From JADJNW01 sp964526645 (lineage in GTDB: Bacteria; Bacteroidota; Bacteroidia; Chitinophagales; Saprospiraceae): DNA of 64,000 bases. Below the pieces are notes generated by a model, which was not told where the DNA came from, made no database searches, and saw only the letters and a program-made list of their open reading frames with translations. Shown in pieces: positions 18,558 to 26,780 of the stretch. Both the position numbers and the translations under genes were made by a program. Location of the stretch: positions 62,001 to 126,000 of the forward strand of contig CAZGJN010000005.1 in the NCBI GenBank assembly GCA_964526645.1, written 5' to 3'. Each line of letters opens with the position of its first letter. Positions within the stretch are counted from its first letter, which is position 1.

Positions 18558-19589
18558 TTACCGCCTTCCTCTTTCTTTCAAATTTTTGACATATTGGGCT
18601 ACATTGCGATTGTGTCCCTCCAGCGTTTCGGCAAAGGCATGCAAGCCCGATTCATCGCCAATGGAGCAGAAAAAAATGTAGTTGTGTGATTCCGCGTTGA
18701 GCACTGCATCAATGCTGGCAATGCTTGCCATACTGATCGGGCCCGGCGGCAAGCCAGGATAGAGGTAAGTGTTGTAAGGGGAATCAAATTTCAGGTGGCT
18801 TTCCGTCACTCTTTTGGTTTCAAAATCACGGGTAGCAAACACCACTGTCGGATCCGCCTGAAGGCGCATACCTATTTTGAGGCGATTGAGATAAACGCCA
18901 GCGATGCGTGCTTTTTCGGCATTTTGATTGGTTTCCTTTTCGACAATAGAAGCCAAGGTATAAACTTCTTTGGGGCTCATGCCCAGGGCTGTCGCTTTTT
19001 GAATACGATTATTTTTACGCCAGAAATTGTCGTGTTCTTTTTTCATCCGCTCTACAAACTGCTGCGGGCTTGAATTCCAAAAAAATTCGTAAGTGTTGGG
19101 AATAAAAAGGGACATTAAATCATCGGGTGTATAGCCAATGCTGTTTAAGTAATTTTGATCCCTCAAAACAGTCAATATTGACAAAGAATCCGGCTCGAGA
19201 AAGGCAGCTGCTTTAGCCGCCACATTTTCTATGAGTCGTTCATTATTTAGCACGAGTTCCACAGGTGCTTGCTGCCCGTTCCGCAAATGTCGTATCAATT
19301 GAATCAAGGTCCAGCCGGGTTTTACCTCGAATCGCCCGGCGCGCATTTTTTCTTTTGCATAGTTCATTCGTTTGGCCAGCATGACAAAAGTTTGCCTGCT
19401 TTTGATGACCCCCTGGTAGTACAAAATCTCGGTTACATCATAGAAACTGGAGCCTGTAGGAATCTCCACAAAACGATTTTCAAGCTGCAGCGGCACTCCA
19501 GCCCCCAGCACTCCGTTGTACACCCAAAATCCTGCTGCGATCAAAAGCACGGCCATGATGGCAAATGCCAAGCGAGTAGATGATTTCAT
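18558..19589 (-). CDS. mltG: endolytic transglycosylase MltG
   Basis: A 343-residue protein of the YceG/MltG family. The start at 19589 gives MKSSTRLAFAIMAVLL, one N-terminal membrane anchor (about 5-24). The extension to 19697 overlaps panB and is not needed. A LysM-like region follows, then the catalytic domain with the active-site Glu in TLASIVEKETNQ and the downstream motif RLQADPTVVFA and LYPGLPPGPISMAS. It cleaves nascent glycan strands to end peptidoglycan polymerisation at the inner membrane. It lies 88 bases downstream of panB in the same direction. Confidence 0.94.
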   Translation of the reverse strand: MKSSTRLAFAIMAVLLIAAGFWVYNGVLGAGVPLQLENRFVEIPTGSSFYDVTEILYYQGVIKSRQTFVMLAKRMNYAKEKMRAGRFEVKPGWTLIQLIRHLRNGQQAPVELVLNNERLIENVAAKAAAFLEPDSLSILTVLRDQNYLNSIGYTPDDLMSLFIPNTYEFFWNSSPQQFVERMKKEHDNFWRKNNRIQKATALGMSPKEVYTLASIVEKETNQNAEKARIAGVYLNRLKIGMRLQADPTVVFATRDFETKRVTESHLKFDSPYNTYLYPGLPPGPISMASIASIDAVLNAESHNYIFFCSIGDESGLHAFAETLEGHNRNVAQYVKNLKERGRR

Positions 19590-19677
19590 ACCAGTTTTGA
19601 TTATGCTTTCAAATGCGGAATCGATAGAAAATATTTTGTGAAAAAGACAAAAGCAACATTGAAAAACAAGAACAGTT

Positions 19678-20493
19678 TTAGTATTGCTCTCGTTCATTCG
19701 GAAAATCCTTTGATTTTACATCCTTGATGTAGTGTTCTATTGCTTCTTTGATCGTATCAAATAAATCGAGATAGCGCCTGAGGAAACGCGGCTGAAAATC
19801 TTTGGTCAACCCCAGCAGATCGTGCGTCACCAGCACTTGACCGTCAGCATGTGCGCCCGCGCCAATGCCAATCGTTGGTATCACGAGGCTTTCCGATACT
19901 TCTTTGGTCAGCTGCGCAGGAATTTTTTCTAACACTAAGCCAAAGCAGCCCAATTCTTGTAGCAACAAAGCATCTTCTTTGAGTTTTATTGCCTCTGCTG
20001 CTTCTTTTGCCCGCACGGTATAAGTGCCAAACTTGTAGATAGATTGTGGGGTCAAGCCCAAATGCCCCATGACAGGTACGCCTGCCGAAAGAATGCGTCT
20101 AATAGATTCTTCAATTTCCGCGCCGCCTTCCAATTTTACAGCGTGCGCGCCAGCTTCTTTCATGATGCGAATGGTAGATTCCAGCGCAATCTTAGAATTA
20201 CCTTGATAAGAACCAAAAGGCAAATCCACGACCACCAAGGCGCGCTTGACTGCTCGAACCACAGAGGAAGCATGATAAATCATTTGATCCAGTGTGATAG
20301 GTAGCGTGGTTTCATGCCCAGCCATTACATTGGAAGCAGAATCTCCCACCAAAATAATATCAATACCGGCTGCATCCAGGATGCGGGCCATAGAAAAATC
20401 GTAGCCCGTCAGTACTGCAATCTTTTCGCCATTGGCTTTCATGGATTGTAATACATGGGTTGTGATGCGTTTTACTTCTTTGTGTACAGACAT
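19678..20493 (-). CDS. panB: 3-methyl-2-oxobutanoate hydroxymethyltransferase PanB
   Basis: A 271-residue ketopantoate synthase of normal length. It transfers a hydroxymethyl group from 5,10-methylenetetrahydrofolate to alpha-ketoisovalerate in pantothenate synthesis. Visible motifs include ILVGDSASNVMAGHETTLPI (metal-binding Asp), DLPFGSYQ, HAVKLEGG and PVMGHLGLTPQS. The start at 20493 (MSVHKEVKRI) is preferred over the ATG four codons earlier because it matches the usual N-terminus. No other pantothenate gene is in the window. Confidence 0.95.
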   Translation of the reverse strand: MSVHKEVKRITTHVLQSMKANGEKIAVLTGYDFSMARILDAAGIDIILVGDSASNVMAGHETTLPITLDQMIYHASSVVRAVKRALVVVDLPFGSYQGNSKIALESTIRIMKEAGAHAVKLEGGAEIEESIRRILSAGVPVMGHLGLTPQSIYKFGTYTVRAKEAAEAIKLKEDALLLQELGCFGLVLEKIPAQLTKEVSESLVIPTIGIGAGAHADGQVLVTHDLLGLTKDFQPRFLRRYLDLFDTIKEAIEHYIKDVKSKDFPNEREQY

Positions 20494-20587
20494 TTTTAAC
20501 AGCATTTAAGCCCGCAATTTAAAGTTTAGTACGCAATTGCAAAACCAAGAACAGTTTTAATGTCATTTTTAAAAGCACCTTACAGGA

Positions 20588-20854
20588 GTGGGTATCAAGC
20601 GTATATTTAAATTTCATCTAAAATCACGGTCTTTGAGCACATATGACATTGGCTTGCGCGGCTTGATGGAAGGTTTGCAAATATTAGTATTAGGCAAAAT
20701 TCCCGAAATACACCTGTTGGTGGTCTCTATCGTCTCTGTACAACCCCTTTTCATCGGGCTTTCTGAAGAAATACAAAACGTGTTACCGGTTTTAGTAAAA
20801 CAAGTACAAGTGCTGGCATATAGCCTGCGCGAGCAAGCCGTTGAGGTAGTCTAA
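20588..20854 (+). pseudogene. possible remnant of a hydrogenase-maturation-protease-like gene
   Basis: An open frame of 88 codons starting with GTG, or 62 codons from an internal ATG, lies between panB and tmRNA. The piece IPEIHLLVVSIVSVQPLFIG followed by LSEEIQNVLPVLVKQ resembles the C-terminal strand-helix of NiFe-hydrogenase maturation endopeptidases, where a V-x-P then a G-L-S segment is followed by a Leu/Val-rich helix. The N-terminal metal-binding half of that family is missing and no hydrogenase gene is nearby. I treat it as a likely decayed fragment. It may instead be a small unrelated hydrophobic protein or noncoding. Confidence 0.3.
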
Positions 20855-20920
20855 CATTTTGTACAAAAGAAAAATAAAAGCCGCTGCATACTTACTTCGT
20901 ATGGAGACTGGATTGTATTG

Positions 20921-21313
20921 TGGAGACGGCGAGAGTCGAACTCGCGTCCAGAGAAAGCGCCAATAAGCCTTCTACATGTTTAGTAACTGATTGAAGTTCT
21001 TGACAAAAGAGGAGGTTCTGTTACCGACCCATGCCTTTTATCCAGCTCTTGATCTTAGCCGCTACACCGAGCCAGCGTAGCAACCCAGCCTGAACTTGGT
21101 TGATGTACGGGATGCGGGCATTTCAGGCACACGCAGGGCGCACGTAGCGCGGGCATCCATCGTACAATGGCGTTCTAATTCCTGGAATTAGGCAGCCATG
21201 GCGTAGTTGTACTCGCCAGATATTGTTGATCACCATTTGTTAACGGGGTGAGCAATCCTGCCCCGACATGCTTACTTACCAACTGTCAATCCTGTCGATA
21301 CCAATACGTCCCC
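20921..21313 (-). ncRNA. ssrA: transfer-messenger RNA (tmRNA)
   Basis: A 393-base tmRNA. The 5' end GGGGACG (at 21313 downward) pairs over seven positions with CGTCTCC before the discriminator A at 20921; CCA is not encoded. The T-arm is recognised by GAGTTCGACTCTCGC, preceded by the usual CTCTGGACGC segment. The tag-coding frame at 21188-21217 reads Gly-Glu-Tyr-Asn-Tyr-Ala-Met-Ala-Ala followed by TAA. The RNA rescues stalled ribosomes together with SmpB and marks the nascent peptide for proteolysis. The tag ends Ala-Met-Ala-Ala instead of the commoner Ala-Leu-Ala-Ala. Confidence 0.95.
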
Positions 21314-21418
21314 TTTTTTTATTTTCTTAGCAATGGGCTTTTGCTTTTGAGTTGTAATTGCCCCATCACCATTTTCTAAAGACGCTGCGTACCTCGTCAA
21401 TCTCTTTTGATTGGGTTG

Positions 21419-21426
21419 CAAAAGTA
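21419..21426 (-). promoter_or_regulatory. candidate -7 element for tmRNA
   Basis: On the minus strand this reads TACTTTTG, an exact match to the Bacteroidota -7 consensus TAnnTTTG. It lies about 105 bases upstream of the mature tmRNA 5' end, so a leader removed by RNase P would be expected. No clear -33 TTTG is at the ideal distance. Confidence 0.35.
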
Positions 21427-21462
21427 TTAACTAATTCCTTTCTAAAAAAGTTTCCTTAAAAC

Positions 21463-21494
21463 TTTGAGAATCATTTAGGCTTTGTTGATTTTTG
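21463..21494 (+). promoter_or_regulatory. candidate promoter of the AlaDH-like gene
   Basis: TTTG at 21463-21466 is followed after 20 bases by GATTTTTG at 21487-21494, one mismatch from the TAnnTTTG element. It sits 86 bases upstream of the ATG at 21580. This resembles the Bacteroidota sigma-A promoter but is not tested. Confidence 0.35.
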
Positions 21495-21579
21495 CACTGC
21501 TTTATGAGAATTGAGTCATAACAATTCCATTTTGGCTTTTATCTCTATTTCAAGTGGTTTCAAATTAAAAGCATTAGCG

Positions 21580-22788
21580 ATGAAAATCGGAGTCATTCGT
21601 GAAGGAAAAATTCCACCCGATGCCAGGGTGCCTTTCACGCCTGCACAGTGCAGGTACATCATGCAACACTTCCCAGTAGAAATAGTCGTACAGCCTTCGG
21701 AAGTCCGATCTTACAAAGATGAAGAATACATCCAGGCGGGTATCGAGATGACAAATAATCTTTCCGACTGTGATATTTTGATGGGCATCAAGGAAGTACC
21801 CGTTGCCCAATTAATTCCCAACAAAACCTACTGTTTTTTTTCCCATACCATCAAGGGGCAAGCACACAATATGAAATTGCTGCGCAGCTTGTTGGATAAA
21901 AATATAAAACTCATTGACTATGAAGTACTTACTGATAATCGCGGCAACAGACTCATCGCTTTTGGGCATTTCGCGGGCATGGTCGGTGCGCATAATGCCC
22001 TTTGGACCTACGGGCAGCGCACACATGCCTTTGAACTCAAGCGAATGAAAGATTGCTTTGACTATGCTGAAGCGAAGTTGCTATACCAAACTTTAAACCT
22101 ACCACCTGTTAAAATTGTAGTGACAGGCACCGGCAGAGTCGGGCAAGGCGCAGTAGAAGTGCTGCGCGATATGGGTATTCGGGAGGTAAGCCCACTCGAA
22201 TTTTTGCATCAACCTTTTGAGGAGGCTATTTTTGTTCACTTGAGTAGCAAAGATTATACAAAGCGGAAAGATGGCAAACCTTTTGAATACAATGACTTTT
22301 ATGCGCACCCGGGCATGTACGAAAGCGCTTTTGAACCTTTCACTAAGGTTTGTGATATTTTTGTGAATGGTATTTTCTGGGATACTCGCGCCCCTTTGTT
22401 TTTCACTAAAGAAGATATGCGTTGCAGCAATTTTCAAATTCGGGTGATAGCAGATGTCACTTGCGACCTTGCGCCCGTTTCTTCTGTCCCATCTACTTTG
22501 AAAGCCTCTACAATTGCCGATCCGGTTTTTGGGTACGATCCCTTTACGGAATCTGAAATAGCCCCCTACCAACCCCAGGGAATTGACATGATGACAATTG
22601 ATAACCTGCCCAGTGAAATGCCGCGCGACTCTTCAAAGTACTTCGGAGAAAAATTTATCGAGTTGATTTTGCCAGAACTACTGAATGGACATAGCGAAGT
22701 CATCCGCAAAGCGACCATCACAGAAAATGGCGCTTTAAACCCTCGTTTTCATTATTTAGAGCAATACCTGGAAGGTGTGGTCAGTTAG
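21580..22788 (+). CDS. AlaDH/PNT-fold NAD(P)-dependent dehydrogenase (saccharopine-dehydrogenase-like)
   Basis: A 402-residue oxidoreductase. The ATG at 21580 gives MKIGVIREGKIPPDARVPFT, the typical start of the alanine dehydrogenase / pyridine nucleotide transhydrogenase / lysine-forming saccharopine dehydrogenase fold. The NAD-binding Rossmann motif is VTGTGRVGQGAVEVLRDMGI near residue 186. The catalytic-domain signatures IKEVP and FFSHTIKGQAHN are also present. The C-terminal half, with VIADVTCDLAPVSSVPST, is closer to saccharopine dehydrogenases (lysine forming) than to alanine dehydrogenase. The exact substrate is uncertain. Its stop overlaps the stop of convergent purC by eight bases. 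Confidence 0.8.
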   Translation: MKIGVIREGKIPPDARVPFTPAQCRYIMQHFPVEIVVQPSEVRSYKDEEYIQAGIEMTNNLSDCDILMGIKEVPVAQLIPNKTYCFFSHTIKGQAHNMKLLRSLLDKNIKLIDYEVLTDNRGNRLIAFGHFAGMVGAHNALWTYGQRTHAFELKRMKDCFDYAEAKLLYQTLNLPPVKIVVTGTGRVGQGAVEVLRDMGIREVSPLEFLHQPFEEAIFVHLSSKDYTKRKDGKPFEYNDFYAHPGMYESAFEPFTKVCDIFVNGIFWDTRAPLFFTKEDMRCSNFQIRVIADVTCDLAPVSSVPSTLKASTIADPVFGYDPFTESEIAPYQPQGIDMMTIDNLPSEMPRDSSKYFGEKFIELILPELLNGHSEVIRKATITENGALNPRFHYLEQYLEGVVS

Positions 22789-23743
22789 AAAGGTTTTCCT
22801 GAAGCCAGGAAAGCACACGATCGTATATTCGTTTTTCAATGTCTGCAGTACTTACTTTTTCAAAGGGCTTACCCGTTAGGCGCTCGTAGAGTTCAATGTA
22901 ACGATCCGATACTTCCTGCACAAACTGGTCGGGCATCTGAGGCATTATTTGTCCCTCCAGGCCTTGAAAATGATGTGCCATCAGCCATTCTCTCACAAAT
23001 TCTTTTGACAATTGCTGCTGCCGCACTCCCCCACGCTGCCGCTCTTCGTATCCTGCTGCATAAAAATAGCGGGAGCTGTCCGGCGTATGAATTTCATCAA
23101 TCAAATAAATTTTACCATCGCGTTTTCCAAATTCGTACTTCGTATCAACCAGGATCAAACCTTGTTGGGCAGCCATTTGAGTACCTTTTTGGAATAAAGC
23201 AAAAGTGTATTGCTCCAATTGCTCGTATTCAGCCGCTGTCACAATTCCCTGTCGAAGAATTTCTTCTTTTGAAATATCCTCATCGTGTCCTTCCTCAGCT
23301 TTAGTGGCAGGGGTGATAATGGGTTGCGGAAAAGGGTCGCTTTCCTTCATGCCTTCTGGGAGTACAACACCGCAAAGCAGCCGGTTTCCTGCCTGATAAG
23401 TCCTCCAGGCATGCCCTGACAAATATCCCCGGATGACCATTTCTAAGCGAATGGGCTCACATACCCAGCCAATCGTCACGTTAGGATCAGGAGAAGCGAG
23501 CATCCAATTGGGTACAATATCCTTTGTCGCTTCCAGAAAATATACCGCTACTTGATTGAGTACCTGCCCTTTATAAGGAATAGGGCGCGGAAGAATATGG
23601 TCAAAGGCGGAAATCCGATCACTCGCTACCACTACCAGCTTGTCGTCCAGGGTATAAACATCCCGCACCTTGCCCCTGTAAAAAGCGGACTGCCCGGGAA
23701 ATCGAAAGTTAGTCTCCAAAATAGCAGGGGGATCACTCGGCAT
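22781..23743 (-). CDS. purC: phosphoribosylaminoimidazolesuccinocarboxamide synthase PurC
   Basis: A 320-residue SAICAR synthetase that joins CAIR and aspartate in purine synthesis. The ATP-grasp-like N-terminus carries FYRGKVRDVYTLDDKLVVVA and SDRISAFDHILPRPIPYKG. The central signature ILVDTKYEFGK and DEIHTPDSSRYF are intact. Its length is that of the longer eukaryote-like/Bacteroidota class. It is monocistronic here and convergent with the AlaDH-like gene. Confidence 0.96.
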   Translation of the reverse strand: MPSDPPAILETNFRFPGQSAFYRGKVRDVYTLDDKLVVVASDRISAFDHILPRPIPYKGQVLNQVAVYFLEATKDIVPNWMLASPDPNVTIGWVCEPIRLEMVIRGYLSGHAWRTYQAGNRLLCGVVLPEGMKESDPFPQPIITPATKAEEGHDEDISKEEILRQGIVTAAEYEQLEQYTFALFQKGTQMAAQQGLILVDTKYEFGKRDGKIYLIDEIHTPDSSRYFYAAGYEERQRGGVRQQQLSKEFVREWLMAHHFQGLEGQIMPQMPDQFVQEVSDRYIELYERLTGKPFEKVSTADIEKRIYDRVLSWLQENLSN

Positions 23744-23838
23744 AGCTGATATTTTGGGGCGAAGATAAAAAAGAGGACTGTTTTGATTTGAGTTTTATAA
23801 AATCTTTTTTGCGCCGCGCCAATGGAAACATCAAGCTT

Positions 23839-24134
23839 TCAGCACATCTTTTTATCTTCTGGTAATTTTTTTAGATATTCAGCACCTTTTGCGTCAATAC
23901 TCAAATCGTCTAAATCACTAAACTTGAGTGCCCCTTCCAGGCTCAGCATGACAAAATTTTCCGCTCTGCTCACCAGAATCATCACCTTTATAATAGTTTC
24001 ATCTTCTTCGCGAATGAGAAATTGGATATTTTGACCGCCATATATTTGTTATAAAAATATTTAATACCATCGGTCTGCCCGAAAACTAAATGAAAAACGA
24101 ACACCAACACCAGTAACAAAGTGAATTGTCTCAT
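23839..24134 (-). pseudogene. decayed third DUF4252-family gene
   Basis: The minus strand from ATG at 24134 encodes a good signal peptide, MRQFTLLLVLVFVFHLVFGQ, then runs to a stop near 23990. A second frame, offset by one or two bases, begins about 24037 and encodes YGGQNIQFLIREEDETIIKV and MILVSRAENFVMLSLEGAL, ending at the TGA at 23839-23841. That second part matches the C-terminal half of the DUF4252 proteins encoded just upstream (24200-25353). The middle of about 90 residues is missing and the frames do not connect. The best reading is a third tandem copy that suffered a deletion and frameshift. The opposite-strand frame of 70 codons here is a shadow. Confidence 0.65.
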
Positions 24135-24199
24135 TTTTTATATTTTATTAATAAAAGATGAATTTAAATAAAGTATACGATTATTACAACTACCAAACA

Positions 24200-24790
24200 T
24201 CATACCTGAGGGGGTTTTTCCTTACTTTGTTTTTGTTTCTTTTCCTTCTGTTTTTTCTTCTTCTCTTCTGAGCGAGACTCTTTATTGAGTGGAAAATCAT
24301 TCAAAAACATATTAATCGTTTCTGATAGGTGTTTCATACGAATATTGGACTTCATGTGAAAAAAGACAAACTCGCCTTCATCTTGAACCATAATTACAAT
24401 GTCTTTGAATTTATCTTTCTTGATTTTTCCCATGATATTCACAGTCGTCTGGCCATCTCGAAAATAAATCAAATCAGCAAAACCACTGCGGCGGCTCTCA
24501 CTGACAAAGTGATTCACCGCCGTCGTTGAGATTGGGTTGGTATCTTCAGCAAACATCAACCGCAGTTTTTTCACCTTCCGGGCTAAGCGCAGCACCGCTT
24601 TCGTATCTTCGTCCTGCACAATATCATAAGCGACACCACTACCAAACCAGATAAGCCAACCGGGAATTTTGAAATTGCGTACCCCTTCTTCTCGTTTGTA
24701 TTGCCTGTAAAAATCAGCGGCAGGGTGTTGGGCTTGCAAAATAGATACCCCCAGCAATGCCAATCCGATCAACAAAAAATATTTTTTCAT
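24200..24790 (-). CDS. DUF4252-family exported protein
   Basis: A 196-residue protein with a signal peptide (about 1-20, ending ILQAQ). The segment DIVQDEDTKAVLRLARKVKK and the later DLIYFRDGQTTVNIMGKIKK and IVIMVQDEGEFVFFHMKSNI give the DUF4252 pattern of alpha/beta units. The C-terminus is a lysine/glutamate/glutamine tail of about 25 residues. The biochemical function of the family is unknown. It follows the ECF sigma and anti-sigma genes in the same direction and is probably part of that regulon. Confidence 0.8.
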   Translation of the reverse strand: MKKYFLLIGLALLGVSILQAQHPAADFYRQYKREEGVRNFKIPGWLIWFGSGVAYDIVQDEDTKAVLRLARKVKKLRLMFAEDTNPISTTAVNHFVSESRRSGFADLIYFRDGQTTVNIMGKIKKDKFKDIVIMVQDEGEFVFFHMKSNIRMKHLSETINMFLNDFPLNKESRSEEKKKKQKEKKQKQSKEKPPQV

Positions 24791-24810
24791 GGGGTCGGAT
24801 TTTTGCAGGT

Positions 24811-25353
24811 TTAATCTTCATTTTTAGTATTGTTGCTCTTATTTTCCTCTTCAATGCTATTCGCCAGTTTGGAGATTTCTGCCAGGTCTATTTTGCCTAC
24901 AAAACTGACCAGCACGAATTCATCCGTCCCTCCTACCAGCAAAAAGAATTCTTCAAATATATTGCCATTACTCCCAGCCATTTCTTTTACAAAAAACTCT
25001 ACATTTTCGCCATCTTTATCCCTCACTGTCATCAACAACTCGTACTCGCTGGTATTGACTTTGGACTTGGCCTCTTTGTAGTATTGCATCGGGTTCACAT
25101 CTGTAGTCAGCACGCGAAGTCCACGCAAATCCTTAGCCACCTCTATGATAGCCCTACCTTCCTCATCGTCCAGCCCGTCAATTTTGAGCTTGTCAATCAT
25201 CTGGAACATCTTCGGGCTGATGTACACTACCGTGAAGTTTTGGTCATTGACATATTGCGAAAAATATTTGTCAATGGCATTCGATTGTGCAAAAACAAAC
25301 ACTGCAAAGCAAGTGAAAACAAGCGTTGTAAATAAAAACTTTAATGATTTCAT
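24811..25353 (-). CDS. DUF4252-family exported protein
   Basis: A 180-residue paralogue of the next gene downstream, with a signal peptide (about 1-22, ending VFAQ). Family landmarks are NFTVVYISPKMFQMIDKLKI, LRVLTTDVNPMQYYKEAKSK and FFLLVGGTDEFVLVSFVGKI. The tail is acidic and Asn-rich. It is separated from its paralogue by 20 bases, so the two are co-transcribed. Location is periplasm or outer membrane by inference from the signal peptide. Confidence 0.82.
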   Translation of the reverse strand: MKSLKFLFTTLVFTCFAVFVFAQSNAIDKYFSQYVNDQNFTVVYISPKMFQMIDKLKIDGLDDEEGRAIIEVAKDLRGLRVLTTDVNPMQYYKEAKSKVNTSEYELLMTVRDKDGENVEFFVKEMAGSNGNIFEEFFLLVGGTDEFVLVSFVGKIDLAEISKLANSIEEENKSNNTKNED

Positions 25354-25462
25354 TATGATTACTTTTTATGATTAAAAAAAAACAGTCGGATAATAAAATT
25401 TAAATCTTAACTCAACTTAAGATGTTTAGCATATTAAAAATCAATTTCCAGATACCTTAAAT

Positions 25463-25963
25463 CTACTGAATCATTTCAGTCACCTTTCGCACCTTACTGA
25501 TTTCCTCCGTAGCCATACCTGCTCCCTCATTTAATTCTTGCGAAGCTTTTTTGAGGGAAGTTTTTAAAATTTGGTAAGCTTCTTCAGGCGTTGCTGGCTC
25601 GTATTTCGACCAATCAATGGTCTGTACAAGGGTTTTGGGTCGGGTTGCTTGATGGTATGCCCACCATCCACCCAGGGTCATCAGCACGACCGCAGCAGCG
25701 CTCCCGATCCTATAGTACATGCGCCGCACCCGAAGCCGCGGCTGTGATGCCCCATGAATTGCCTGTAGCAATCGAGTATCAAATGCTTCGTTAAGTTCCT
25801 TTTGCTGCTCTTCCCGAAAGAACTGGAACATCGGTTGGTATGCCACCAAAGAAGGATGCAGCTCCGTTTGAGCAAAGTAAGCATGAAGTTGCGCCTCTTC
25901 TTGAAGCGTTGTTTCCCCTTCAAAGTATTTTTCGAGTAGATATTTTATCTGCTGTTCGTTCAT
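25463..25963 (-). CDS. anti-sigma factor-like membrane protein
   Basis: A 166-residue protein with a cytoplasmic N-terminal helix bundle (about 1-80), starting EQQIKYLLEKYFEGETTLQE, a form common to short Bacteroidota anti-sigma factors. One membrane segment follows (about 87-106, IGSAAAVVLMTLGGWWAYH). The outer part is short and helical. It overlaps the end of the ECF sigma gene by four bases, so it is translationally coupled to it and very probably binds that sigma factor. No zinc-binding HxxxCxxC is seen. Confidence 0.75.
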   Translation of the reverse strand: MNEQQIKYLLEKYFEGETTLQEEAQLHAYFAQTELHPSLVAYQPMFQFFREEQQKELNEAFDTRLLQAIHGASQPRLRVRRMYYRIGSAAAVVLMTLGGWWAYHQATRPKTLVQTIDWSKYEPATPEEAYQILKTSLKKASQELNEGAGMATEEISKVRKVTEMIQ

Positions 25964-26463
25964 ACGATTTGTCTTTTTATCAAATGTTCTCGAATGGATT
26001 GTCTGGCTCTGAAAAGGTTGATTTTCAATTGGCTCATGGGCATTTCCAGGACTTCGCTGATCTCCTCATAACTCAATCCTTCAATATCCCTCAGCTGCAT
26101 CACCAAACGGTGTTTTTCAGGAAGATCATTCATCATCTGCCGAATCAGTCCGATCAAATCACTGCCTTCGGTTATTTCATCGGGTTGCGCCGCTTCGTAT
26201 CGCCAATCTGTATGATCCGGTAAACCATTGGTTTGAAAATGTTTTGATTTAAGCTTATCCAATGCCAGATTTTTAGTCATTTTCATCACAAGCGCTTCTA
26301 TATTTTGAATTTCATGCCAGCTTTCGCGTTTTTGCCAAATTTTTAGCAAAACCTCTTGTACCACATCCTCTGCCTCCATCGCGTTTTTCAAAATCCGATG
26401 CGCAAAGCGATACAACTTATCTTTAATTGGCAAAATATGTTTTTGAAAATAGTCAACGCTCAT
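25960..26463 (-). CDS. ECF-family RNA polymerase sigma factor
   Basis: A 167-residue sigma-70-like ECF factor. Region 2 spans about 10-80, with YRFAHRILKNAMEAEDVVQE. Region 4 spans about 110-160, with LRDIEGLSYEEISEVLEMPM as the helix-turn-helix. It directs RNA polymerase to a small regulon once freed from its anti-sigma factor. It heads the operon sigma / anti-sigma / DUF4252 / DUF4252 / decayed DUF4252. The start ATG at 26463 fits the usual family N-terminus. Confidence 0.93.
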   Translation of the reverse strand: MSVDYFQKHILPIKDKLYRFAHRILKNAMEAEDVVQEVLLKIWQKRESWHEIQNIEALVMKMTKNLALDKLKSKHFQTNGLPDHTDWRYEAAQPDEITEGSDLIGLIRQMMNDLPEKHRLVMQLRDIEGLSYEEISEVLEMPMSQLKINLFRARQSIREHLIKRQIV

Positions 26464-26780
26464 AACCTAAGCAGGACGATTATGTTTGAAAAAAGTTACA
26501 GCAAAAACTTGATTTTTTGAAAACAGAAAATCTTTTTAATCATAAACTTTGATATTGTTGTGAATATGCTTAAACTTGAATTGCTTTTATAAGGAATGAA
26601 TTCAGCATTATTCAAACAAACGGGCTACAATTTATGACAGGATAGCGACTCATACCTCCACGAGGTTGCAATGCGCCTACGATCCAGCTCTGTACATATC
26701 GCATCAGGCAATCATGTTTTACGTTTCTGAGTATTGAAGCACGCACGGATGGTTTCACTTTATTAAACTATGGGGGTATT
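26464..26780. other. 317-base intergenic region between divergent genes
   Basis: No gene is visible. It lies between the divergent ECF sigma and SET-domain genes and must hold both promoters. One Bacteroidota-type promoter candidate is noted at 26548-26578. GGGGG just before the SET ATG could serve as ribosome binding site. Nothing else was recognised. Confidence 0.6.
26548..26578 (+). promoter_or_regulatory. candidate Bacteroidota sigma-A promoter
   Basis: TTTG at 26548-26551 and TAAACTTG at 26571-26578 are separated by 19 bases, close to the TTTG / TAnnTTTG consensus with one mismatch. It points toward the SET-domain gene, whose ATG is about 200 bases downstream, leaving a long leader. This is a pattern match only. 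Confidence 0.3.

Noticed and set aside
23822..24034. 70-codon plus-strand frame
   Set aside because: The minus strand of the same bases encodes a DUF4252 remnant, which explains it.
25404..25423. Seven-pair AT-rich inverted repeat between the anti-sigma and DUF4252 genes
   Set aside because: The stem is short and AT-rich, which is expected by chance in this sequence.
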